NCBI GenBank assembly: GCA_910591455.2
Contig: OU342806.1
Coordinates: 5,297,478-5,361,477 of the forward strand
Length of the DNA: 64,000 nt
Direction: 5' to 3'
DNA from: Pholis gunnellus
Lineage: Eukaryota > Chordata > Actinopteri > Perciformes > Pholidae
The translations under genes were made by a program, and so were the position numbers. A model generated the notes under the pieces. That model worked only from the letters and a program-made list of their open reading frames with translations. It had not been told where the DNA came from and did not search any database. Positions 34,471 through 45,210 of the stretch are shown piece by piece; position 1 is the stretch's first letter, and the number at the start of each line of letters is the position of its first letter.

Positions 34471-37170
34471 TCGCCATCTTTTATCTAAATACATAACTCT
34501 AAATGATGTCCCCTGATCTGATGGCAACTATGTAAACTGTGTGTATATGTGTGTGTGTGTGTGTCCTTCCATGTTCTTAATAATGTAAAAGCAAAGCTAA
34601 AAAGCTTCACGCCTGGTCCCGATCTGTTGAGATGCAGCCATCTGACAGTAGCCTTATATAACAGCCCTCAGTCTGTTGAAAGAAGGTGAGATTCTTGACT
34701 TCTCAACATGCAAACTCCTCTTTTTTTTCCATTGAAAGACTAGAAACGAGGAATATGTAAAGTCTTCTAGCAGCATGGAGGATGTATACACAGGTTTGCA
34801 GGAAACTGCTCATGCCTGCGTAGATTTGTCGTCCGGACACTTTGAGCCATCCTATCTTGACTTTCCCCTGTAAACAAGGACAATTACCAAACTAATGAGT
34901 TGAGAAAAAAAAAAAAACTGCATGAGTGATTGATACTCTCAATGGGGAAATTAATTTGATATTAATAGAGCACTTGGCAAGATAAATAGATAGTGGTGTG
35001 TGAGTCCTCTCCTTGATTGATAATGGATAGATTGATGGCTGTCTTAATGCAAGATGTTCCTTAGACTTAAATGAGGTGGCCTTGATGAGGAGCGTTTGGC
35101 GCAATATGGCGCTTCAAATTACCTCGACGTTGATATTTCAAGTTGCAATCTTGAAAGTGTTCATTTAAATAAATGTCTGTTAAGTCACCATCAATCGCTG
35201 AAGCAGGTAACACAATGAAAGTATTGCAATATTTATATATTTGCAGTATTACGAACTGGGTGTCTGGGGCGACATTCATGTAAATAAATGCTGTATTGCA
35301 GTTTTTGCGTTTGCCTTCAGTTTCATATGTCCCTCCTCAAATGATCACCTTACATCATTCCTGCAGCTCCTGATGAATCATAAGCGCCCCCCCCCCCCCC
35401 CAGTAACCTCCTCTTGCTGAAGCATTTTGCTTAATGATGCACTCAGAGTCTGATTGTTGCACCCAGTAGAAGACGTTCAACATACACATACATTACACCC
35501 GGTTACATGGGTCACTGCTGCGGAACAAAGAGTGAGAAGTTACTCATTTCTCAGTGTGTGTGTGTGTGTGTTTGTGGTTTTCCGGCTGCTGTAGTCGCAG
35601 CGATTATACAGCTATCTCATACCGCAGGCTCTCTCATACCTGACCAACTCAATCTTTCTGTGTCTCCTCAATAATCAGAGTGACAGCGAGCAACTAGACA
35701 TATCTCACCCACTGGCTCACTCCAGAATGGGTATTGACCTACATATCAAATCATACGCTCCTGGCTTGTGTGATAGAGATTGGGGGTGGGGGGTGGGGGG
35801 GGTTGATTGGCAGTCCTACTTTAGTAAACACGTTGCATCCCCTGGGTTCCTGCGTCTTCCTATGTATTCCCTCTTAAAAAGGTAAAATACCAACGTCCCT
35901 GCGTCTCCTGCAAGCTTCAGGACCTCCTGCCACTTCAGCAGTGTTTCCCCCGCTACTGTAACAGTAGAGAACAGCTGAGAGCACCTGGTTGTCTTGCATG
36001 TGTATTTATATTAACGAGCCTGTGTCACCAAACTTTTAACAAATGGCCCCCCGGCACCCTGACGCCCCGAAAAACCCAACTCGGAAATTAAGCATCTGCA
36101 TCATAAATCTTGGAAAGTTACAATAATTTGCAATTCACTCCCTCATCAAAGGCAATATTACCCTAATTTATTATCTCCCCGCACGAGGGGCGCGCAAAGG
36201 CCGTGCAGATAAGAGTTTATCAGGAGGGGGATTGATTTTCATTAACTGATTGTAATAAAGATGAACTGCCTGCCGTGCACACTGACCAAGAGCCACACTT
36301 TATTGTAATTGGGACAATTTATTTCATGAGCCAGTGGCTCTACTTTTTTTTCTTTTGTCCCTCCCACTCTTTTTTTCTGTCGCCGCTATTCAAAATGTGA
36401 ATGTCTCAGCTGCACTGCTCTCGATGCTGCTGTGACTTGTGATGTAAGGAGATGATTACAAAGTGCGCGTGGTGAGGCAAGTCAACAGATGTTCCTTCTG
36501 TCACCAAAGCAACGCTGTAGTTTGTGACGCACACTTGACTGATACTCGACGGCATCCTTATTTCAATTTGCTGCCTCCCGCTTGTCAAAATGATAATGCT
36601 ATTTGTTCCCCTGTCTTTTCCGTCTGATGTTTATGTGCCGCGGTTTTGTTTGTTGCATTCTGCTCCCATCACATACGTCCTGACACATATTTCAGTGGGT
36701 GTCTCCCTGTAGCAGTGCAGCATCGGGTGACCTGCTAACTGGTAAAGCCTTCAGTCTCATCAAAGACAGATAATCCAAATCACCCTACATGCTCCACCGC
36801 TGGGTTTCCATACGAGTATGAAATGAATACATTCTGCTGAAGCTCCCGGCGTCTCGTGATGAATACCAATGTAGACTCCTGCCTGGTGAGAGCAGAGGCA
36901 GAAACTGGCTTGTGTGAAAAATTAAATGTTTACGAAGCTGTGGATGCGCAATGATAACCCCGTCAATCCTCTAAAGGGCACTAACACCATCGGCACTGTT
37001 TCATCACTTCACACCGACGGGGCGTCAGCAACAGACTGAGAGGTTGCAACATCTGCACTCGCAGAACTTTCAAGGTCCTTGAGAGTTAAATCCTCGTGCA
37101 ACAATTCCCCCTCTCTTTGCACTGCGGTTCAGCACTCTGCGTCATAGAACTGTGAGAAACAAAACATCCT
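34471..37170. other. Intergenic gap between rgm and celf5 3' ends
   Basis: No coding exon is recognised. Apart from simple repeats (a 15-nt poly-C at 35387-35401; a G-rich stretch at about 35781-35802) it contains one complex block at 36080-36330, listed separately. Confidence 0.5.
36080..36330. promoter_or_regulatory. Candidate conserved non-coding element
   Basis: This is a repeat-free, complex block with dense homeodomain-like and other motifs: AATTTATTATC, TTGATTTTCATTAACTGATT and ACTTTATTGTAATTGGGAC. A GC-rich patch (CACGAGGGGCGCGC) is embedded in it. The texture resembles deeply conserved vertebrate enhancers. The call rests on pattern impression only; conservation was not measured. 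Confidence 0.3.
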
Positions 37171-37179
37171 GTTTGAATT

Positions 37180-37185
37180 TTTATT
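37180..37185 (-). terminator. Candidate distal celf5 polyadenylation signal AATAAA
   Basis: The canonical hexamer on the minus strand (TTTATT on plus) is followed by the GU-rich TGTTTTGTTTCT about 15 nt downstream. It marks the left border of the AT-rich 37.2-42.1 kb block. Confidence 0.35.
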
Positions 37186-37301
37186 GTAAAATTGGAAAAA
37201 AAGGAGAGAAAGAGAGAAAAGCCCCAATAAGCATTTCTTTTTGATACATATCTTTATCTTACCATAACCATAAAAGAAAAGAAAAAAAAAGAAAAGTGGC
37301 T

Positions 37302-37344
37302 GAATAAATAAATAAATAATAAATAAATAGATAAATAAATAAAC
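37302..37344 (+). repeat. (AAAT)n microsatellite
   Basis: Imperfect AAAT/AATA repeat near the left border of the presumed celf5 3' UTR. Confidence 0.92.
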
Positions 37345-38119
37345 ATCAAGTTACATACTTGACCCGATAATCAATTATAAAATTATTTAATCATCAATCA
37401 TTAATATGAAGTAACCTAAGCAGCAAGTATTAAGAAATTTCAACAGGGGAAAAAATGTTTGGTTTCTCAGGCTAATACAGAACACATAGTTTTTTTAATA
37501 ACTTTTTGTTTATAAAAAAGATACTGCTTTCCCGGTCAGTAAATCCATGCTGTACTGACACTGCCACAAAAACAGGTGGCGCTCTCCTTTAAAAAAAGAA
37601 GGAAAGAAAGAAAAACAATACAACCTGTAAACTGCATTTTCTCCTCCAGGTTTTAAAGAATAGTACTGAGATTCCTCTTTTTGCGCCCTGCATGTCAGTA
37701 AAGTCTTCTTCACAGACTCCATACTGCTGTTTATATGTTTTTGTATGCTTTGTGCTGAGAAACCAGAAAGTTAACATCTTTATAAAGCGACCCGCTCCCT
37801 CCCCCAACCCCTCCCCCATTTCAAACCCTAATCTATAATGTAACCAAAGAAAGGTCCTGTGCTGATTTTCCATAATATACAGATTTCATATTTATAATAA
37901 GCTACTATCCTTAGCATTCAAACCATAGTTAAAGAATCATATTGTTAATACTAGTAGTACCGTAATCTTTAACCCCCCCAGCCCCCATTGAGCATGCTCA
38001 GAGATTGAAAGGGCACCATGGTAGGATGACAAATATTAAAAGAAGAAAGATAGAAATGGATGCAAGAGTGAAAACGATGTAGAAAATCAACTTTAGTTTG
38101 ACCACATGCAGCTGAATTA

Positions 38120-38490
38120 TAGCAGTACTGGGATCAGTGCTGCTATTTCCTTTCTGTTTTAGTGGATTTCCAATCAGCTCTGGTAATTCAAAAATCTTAA
38201 CTCAATTAACTTCTTGGATTTCAGTCGTTTCATTACATTCCCCCCTTTTTTTCCCAAAATTTCATAGTGGAAATGTATATTTAGGCTTATGCACCACAAA
38301 CGGTCTCCATCCACAAACCTTCACTCTTTTAATTGCGTTCAATCAAATTTCATTTCTTTCTCTTGGCAGAATGAAATTAACTCAACATCTTTTCAAACTC
38401 ATTAAATTTCAGCCACAGCTGGCATCTTTAATTTGCATTACCCAAGCTGTTGTGAAGGCCACATTTAATTTGATTTTAATAATTTAAAAA
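38120..38490. promoter_or_regulatory. Candidate conserved block in presumed celf5 3' UTR
   Basis: Repeat-poor AT-rich sequence with recurrent AATTAAC, TTCATTACATT, ATTTGCATTACCC (octamer-like) and TTTAATTTGATTTTAATAAT. It stays open for 116 codons on plus, but the peptide has no domain. It may be a conserved UTR or enhancer segment. Confidence 0.25.
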
Positions 38491-40163
38491 ACTCTCCAGT
38501 AGAAACCCCATAAGGAAAGATTTTTTGAGTGGGTTTATAAGGCCCTGTATGGCCCGGGGTAAGGAGGGCATATATCACAGCTTCCTAAAGCTGCCCGGCG
38601 CTGACAGCAGAGAGGAAACTAACAGTAACTCACCAGGGGGAACAAAGCTGTCTTCTGGCAAATATATATGAAATCTAACCTTTTCACTGGAAAGCTCTAT
38701 TGTATAAAATTACAACCTGAAAGGACCTTCCCTCCTACACTGTTATGCTATATCACAAAATCAAATACGTCTTTCCCTACTGATCAATATTTCCTGAAAA
38801 CAAACACATTTATAAGAAACGATCCTACATTTTCAAGGAATCTGGCACTCGTTTAAAGTCTGATGAGGAAATGCAGTGGATATGCTTGCATAATTTGGCA
38901 ATTCATGATGAGAAAAGGCATTTCTTAAAGACTTTCTTTTTTTTTTTTTTTTTTACGGCATCTAAGTATTGCCTGCAAGAGAACAATATACAGTGGATGA
39001 GGGTAGTAACATTTGTTGAATGGTCTACTGATCCTGTGGACCAGTAATCATACAAATAAAGAGGATAAAAATAAAAAGGTACAGTCAGCAGGACCTGGGG
39101 AGCCGTTCTGGTGATGACATTTGTCGTACCGGACTGCAGGGGCTTAGCAGTCGTGTTTTCTGAAGACTCCACATGTGTGGATGGGGCCATAGAGACAGCG
39201 TTGTGATACGATGACTGAAGTTTAGGGAGATGATCAGAGCGCTGAGGTCTCACAGAGTCCTGAGTGGCAGGCTGCTTCAGTGCAAACTGAGCCAATGAAC
39301 GACATGTTGGAAATAGTCTCAAACTGAAAGAGTTGGATGTTAGTTGAACAAATCAGAGAGTGAAATGGATAAAAAAAGGAAAAAAGGTGACTCATGAAAA
39401 ACAGATTTCATCTTGGCTGTACTGTATGCGTGTCCCTCTGTAAACAACAACAGAAAAGCATCACCGGCGATGATGCTAGAGTAGTTAATTAATCATATCT
39501 GATACGGCGTGATGCGTCGTGACCACACTGTATAGGAGCCATGTGTGACCGGTGCTAATGGTAAGCTGTCGTCTCGTTGAAGCAGCAGCAGCTGTAGCGG
39601 CTACACTTACAGGCCTGCTGCTGTCTAATTGATGGATCATTTTGCTCTTAATTTGACCTCCTAAGGCTGGTAATGCCAGGCTGTTCCTCACTGTGTACAA
39701 GCTCTCACTGTGCTAATACACCCATTGGAAAAAAAAAAAAACTACACAGCTGCTCTTCACTGAAGAACTCCTACGACCTACTCGAAACACTTTTTTTACA
39801 CATCCTGTCGCAGCCTTGTGATCCTCTTTTTAAAAACATTTTTTAGCGCCGATGACGTAGATTCAAGTGCCTTTCGACGTGCCCCACAGGACACTGTCAG
39901 ATTCGGGGGTCCCCTCTGAGACTGTGGGCGGTAGTTAGAAGACCACTGAGAGAAAAAACGGACTCTGTCACTCAGTCAATTCCTTCAAAATGCCAATGCG
40001 TAATTGATTGCGCATCTCTTGCCCCGCGGTGCTGCTCCCCATCTGATCAATATTATCATTATCCTAATTATGCTGTGGGTTAGCCCTCGGCCCCCGTGAA
40101 CTGATGGTCCCTATTAAGAGAGAAATATGCTGGCACTTGGAGGTGAGGAGCCAGAGAAAATGA

Positions 40164-40188
40164 GGGGGGGGGGGGGGGGGGGGGGGGG
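40164..40188 (+). repeat. Poly-G tract (25 nt)
   Basis: Uninterrupted G25 (poly-C on the celf5 transcript strand) in the presumed celf5 3' UTR. Confidence 0.97.
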
Positions 40189-40339
40189 TCTCCTCTCACC
40201 TGCTGAGAGCAGCTGGAGGAGCTAGGCAGCGGGAGAGGGCACGACCCGGCAGGGACCACTGTGACACACCGATGGAACTTTTCTTTTTCTTTTTTTTTTC
40301 TTTTTTTTTTAACAACTGCTGTCAGGCTCATTTGTATAT

Positions 40340-40345
40340 TTTATT
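40340..40345 (-). terminator. Candidate proximal celf5 polyadenylation signal AATAAA
   Basis: Canonical hexamer on the minus strand, about 1.76 kb downstream of the celf5 stop. The downstream element is less clear than at the distal site. Confidence 0.25.
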
Positions 40346-42106
40346 AAGCAGTTTACGATTGCTGTGCTGTTTTACTGCTGCGCATCCAGCTCAGCCGGGT
40401 GGCACTTTTACCACGGTGCTTTATGGTCAGATTATCTGCGATATCAAGGCTTTAATGAAGACGTGGAATTGCTCTCGCTTCGATTATGGAATTGCAGAGC
40501 AGCAGCAGACGCGCGGTACATGGCTGCGCACAGTGTGGAGCAGCGAGAGGCTGTTATTGTGTCACTTACTTTTGGCACTACGGGACTGTGTTTTTTTTCT
40601 TCTTCTACTGACACAATAACACCGACGGATCACACCTCCGAGATGAAATGCTGTGACGCAGATGAAGCAATGAGTGGCAAAAGAAGATTATCTGAACATG
40701 CCCGAAACAATGTCTAACCCACATATTCTACGCCACTAAAATAGTATAGCTTTATACATATTTTTTTTTCTGTTTTGTTTTAATATTCCTTAAACCCAGT
40801 AGCTATAAATGTAAAAGGAAAACAAACCGAAACCCATTTCCTCTTCTTTTTTTTTCTTCAACCTGAAGCTAGTATTTCTTCTTAAGTTTAACTTGTAATA
40901 TTATTAGTAGTAGTTTGTAGTATTAGTATCATTAATACTATATATTACTGTTCAGAACAATAAAAATGTTTGGTCCTTTGGTCCCTTAGGGGTGAAAGAT
41001 TTGCAGTTCTACTGTTGCTAATGGAAACCTCAGTGACCTCCAAGAGTCATAGTTCTGCGCTTGCTGAGAGAGACGTGAGAGAATAAGAGAAAGAGGGAAA
41101 GAGAAAGAAAGTCTGTCAGTGGACCAATAGAATAGCTTCTTTTTTTCCACTGTTTTTCTTGATCTTCAAGTTTTAACCCTCATTTGTCCAGTACAGTAAA
41201 AGCCACAAGCGCCTCTTTCCTTATATATATGTGTATATAATATGTATATAGAAATCTATTTGTTGTTGCTGCTTTTTTGTTTGTTAGTTTGTTGCTTAAT
41301 TAACAATTCAAGTCTCAACAAGAAAAAGTTCTGTTGTTTCAGTCTCATCACATCTTTTTTCAGTTTTTTTTTTTCTTCTCGTCTTTCTTGCACTGTGCCA
41401 TCTGTTACTGTTAAGTCCCCCGGTGAAGCGCCGCCTCCTCTTTCGCATCTTCTTTTTTTCCGCCGTAACCTATATCTTCATAAGTAAATGCTGATATGTC
41501 TTCAAAAATTCCTTATGCGTTGATTTTTTTAAAACATATTTTGCTTTCAAAGAAAAAAAGTTGAACTCCTCCGAGATATCTTCACGTGTCCTCTAAAACC
41601 TGAAAGATAGAAGAAAGAAGGGCACTTTCAGATCTCACTGCTCATTAAGCTGTCATTCCAAAAGATCCATTTCTCTAAACTTAGGATAGTCCAATATGGC
41701 TCTATTATATCAGTGAAATGGTCTGGAGAGAGCTAACCCACACGGGCACACCAATCAATCTTTGTCAGTCACCGTGATGACAGATTTTCTCATAATGAAT
41801 ACGCCTGCTGTGAGGCGTATGAAATCAAACCTTATGGTTTCTACATGTCTGCAGATACTGGAACTCTAGAAACATTAAATAATTCAGCTTTACATTCACT
41901 GAACATATTTAATATGTGTCTGATAGATAAGCTATCCAAAGAAGTAGGGGGGGGACAACGTTTGTTCGTCGGCTCTGTCAACCCGGGTTAACTCTTCAGC
42001 TTCAACAGCAACACCATAGCGGATCTAAGTCTTGGACCAGTGACAGGGCTTTGACACTTTGCTGGCTCACCTGTGCTGCTGCAATGAATACTGAAGGTAG
42101 GCTGTG

Positions 42107-42234
42107 TCAGTAAGGGCGGCTGGCATCCTTCGGTCTCTTTAGCTGGACTTTCAACCTCTTCATCCCAATCTGAAAGCCATTCATGGATTGAATAGCTGCC
42201 TGTGCACTTGCAGGGTTGTCGAAGCTCACGAAAC
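42107..42234 (-). CDS. celf5: celf5 terminal coding exon: RRM3 second half and stop
   Basis: Acceptor TTCACAG/GTTTCGTG; the exon runs to TGA at 42109-42107. It encodes FVSFDNPASAQAAIQSMNGF and then QIGMKRLKVQLKRPKDASRP, Y-stop. This is the near-invariant CELF C-terminus (human members end KRPKDANRPY or similar). The ORF-like frame read without the intron has no meaning here. Confidence 0.97.
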
Positions 42235-44392
42235 CTGTGAAGAAGTACAAGTTCATCAGCCCTGTTGCCCTGAATTAAGACACTTATGCGCGCCTGAACC
42301 AACATAACAATTTAAGTCAATACTCAGAGATGGTATCTATTGTAAATGACTCGACTGTCTGGCAGAGAGAACTGCTGGAAAAGAGTCTGGACGATGTTGT
42401 TGAGGCAGGTAAATATTCAGTGCTAAGTAGTTGCAAACAGGCTTGAAACATCATTTTTCCAGAGTTTAATGTGTAAACAATGAACACCAGTGTGTTCAGG
42501 ATTTTCACCAGCTGCTTCTTGTTGCACAACTTCTAATCAACTTTGAACAACAGCTAACACAACCCACCATTGTGGGACTCCAGATGCAACAAGTGTGGGG
42601 GTTTTACTGTCATAAAGCATCACTGTTGTGATTGATAGTTTGTGCCTCAAACAGATGTTGCATCAGGCAGTTTTGTGATCGCTCAGGGAAGGCATGTGAA
42701 GCCCCTTTCCCACTGGACAAAAGCCCCGCAAACATCTGCTAACATCTGGATTTTGTTTTTAGAGAGGAAGGTTACAATCGGCATTCATTCCCAGGACAAA
42801 TGACTGAGCAGTGGTCACTTCATCGGCTCCAGCTCCGATCGTCAGCGATGGAAACATGGCAACTGGATGAACGCGCACATTTTTGCCGCTTTTCATTTAA
42901 TTCCGTTTAATTAGTGTAATTTTACCTCGCTGATCATCGAAAACACACTTTATTCTAACGCTACAGAAATGAAATTAAACTCATCAAAACCTTCTTGGTT
43001 TTTCTTGAAGGTTAAGAAAAAGAACGGCTGGCTTTGGAGTGATGGTTTGGGATATAAAAAGATGTAATTAATCCCATATTCCATATAAATTGTGACTTTT
43101 GTATTTTTGTATGATAAACAAGTTGTTTTTTAACCTTAATATATTTTCCAACATAACTTCCCGACCTCCCTGGAAAGCCCAAAAATACAAAAACATGAAT
43201 GAGCACAAGTCCCTGTGCGAAGCGGTTTGACCAAAACAAGAGCAAACATAGTTCATCATGGGGTGACAAGTCTGAATCTCCCCAAAGATAAACCCGTCCT
43301 GAAACTTATGCTGAAGATCCTGTTTTCATCATGTGTAAAAACAAAGCCTTGAGAATTCAGTGAGCAGAAACCGCAGTGGAGTGTGTCTCCGCTTGATGCG
43401 CTCCCCTGTGTCTGTGGTGTCATTAGGAGCAGCCGATGACCCGTGAGGAACAGCAGGAGCCTCTCCACGTTCGCAGCCACCTGGGAGAGATGTCTGCCCG
43501 GCCTGCCCCGCTCTGGGTTTGGCCCATTAGGGCGAAAGGCTCGGGCGGCACGGGGGAGGGCCGAGTGCAAAGTCTGAAGAAAGTCTAGAGGAAGGGAAAG
43601 GAGGTGACCTCCTAACCCACCATCAGGTTAACACATTGGGGCTGGGAGCGGAGATGAGATGGAGAGGAGATGCAGGGCTTAGACCTCTAAGCCCTCCCGC
43701 CCAGTCCTGTCACACATTACAAGTGTGCTTTCTCTCTTCACTCTATGCTTCCTTGTCTTTTGCACACCATCAATCTAAGTTTATCCCCTCTTTCTCCGCT
43801 CTAGATTAATTACACCGGTGTGCTCCCTGTTTCCCCAGGCCTAACATTATGTTGTAAATGCATAGTGTATAAGTCAATACTGCAAATAGCTCTTCTTTCA
43901 TGAATTTATATGTTATTAAGTCCCCCCAGGGAGACGGGACTGGCGATCAATTTTGCCCAGGGTTCTGCTGTTCCCTGAAGTGAAAACAAATGCTGATCCA
44001 TAATTGTCCTTTTGCCCCCCCCCCCCCCCCCCCCCCCCTCCATACCATCCCTGCTGCTTGTCTCCTCAAAGTTGTTATAAGCCCTGGGGCTTGTTGGTGT
44101 GTGTTGGCTGACGGAGCTAAATGGGACGGGAGGCGTGGCGGTGTGTGAATCAGCCTCAGCAGAGAGGGTATTGACAGATATTGGGGTTACAGAACGGTGA
44201 TGTGGATGCTGATACAGCAGCTCAAGCTTTTCAGGTCACACAGCTGCCAAACAGAAACAAGGACATGGGCTCTGATCGACTGCATCATGGCGAGATGGGC
44301 CGCAATGTATTCAGCACATTTTCTACCGCACTGGTGCCGAAACACAACAGTCATCAAGATGCAAATTCAGGTCAGTCAGTCAGTCAGTCAGT

Positions 44393-44428
<36 letters not shown>

Positions 44429-45169
44429 AGAGATCCTTCAATCTACTGTGTCTGGGTGCTGTCAAACATCATCAAAATCTTCAGCGCCTAAAAGGATATT
44501 TGTTTAACAAGTAGTTTGGAGCGCAGTATGAAAACAAAAACTTGAAAATGTAACTTACACCATGAAGCTTCGCACCTTGGCTGTGAGTTTTTACACAACA
44601 CCCACAAATGTCTGAATATTTTAGGAAAACTTGACTGCAAAAACAAATTTTTGTTTTGTACAAGAGCACATTGCTGTTTGTCCAACCCCTGAAAACATCC
44701 ATTATACATTTCCCTTGAGTGTATTCATGCAAATAGATAGTTCGGTTATTTTCCCCCTGTATTGCTATTTTCTTCTTCACGTATCAGAATTCGTAGTAGA
44801 GGTCTGAGCACCCAGCTCTGTCACTAATGCATCTTTATGTCAGTGGTTAATAATTAGAAAGAAATATAGTCATACCCAAAGCTTTATAAAAGGAGACGTC
44901 AGTAGAAATGTACAGAAAAAGTCCCACATTGTTATACAACTGTGAGCTGTGGACTCGATAGCTTTGTGTGAGTGGCAGTGAGTAACTCACCGAAGCACTT
45001 GCTCTGGTTGGTGGCCCGGTCCATGAAGACCTTGGAGGAGATGACGCTGCCGAAGGGCAGAAACATCTGCATGAGTTCATTGTCTCCAAACTCCTGTGGC
45101 AGGTGGTAGATGAACAGGTTACAACCCTCCGGACCTGAACACACAGAGACAGAGAGAGAGAGGGAGAGG

Positions 45170-45210
<41 letters not shown>

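Larger units (their letters stand above)
37180..42106 (-). other. Probable long celf5 3' UTR
   Basis: The 4.9 kb downstream of the celf5 stop is AT-rich with long T/A runs and no convincing gene. On the minus strand a canonical AATAAA lies at 37185-37180, followed by a GU-rich stretch (TGTTTTGTTTCT). An alternative AATAAA occurs at 40345-40340. CELF genes commonly have long 3' UTRs. Where the transcript really ends is inferred, not seen. Confidence 0.4.
42235..44990 (-). other. celf5 intron before terminal exon
   Basis: This 2.76 kb intron interrupts RNP1 of RRM3 in phase 1. It contains a 24-nt poly-C (44015-44038) and a 34-nt poly-G (44394-44427) preceded by a (GTCA)n run. No other exon is recognised. 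Confidence 0.8.

Noticed and set aside
41988..42305. Minus frame covering the celf5 terminal exon in the wrong phase
   Set aside because: The correct phase after splicing at 42234 gives the conserved RRM3 end and stop at 42107.
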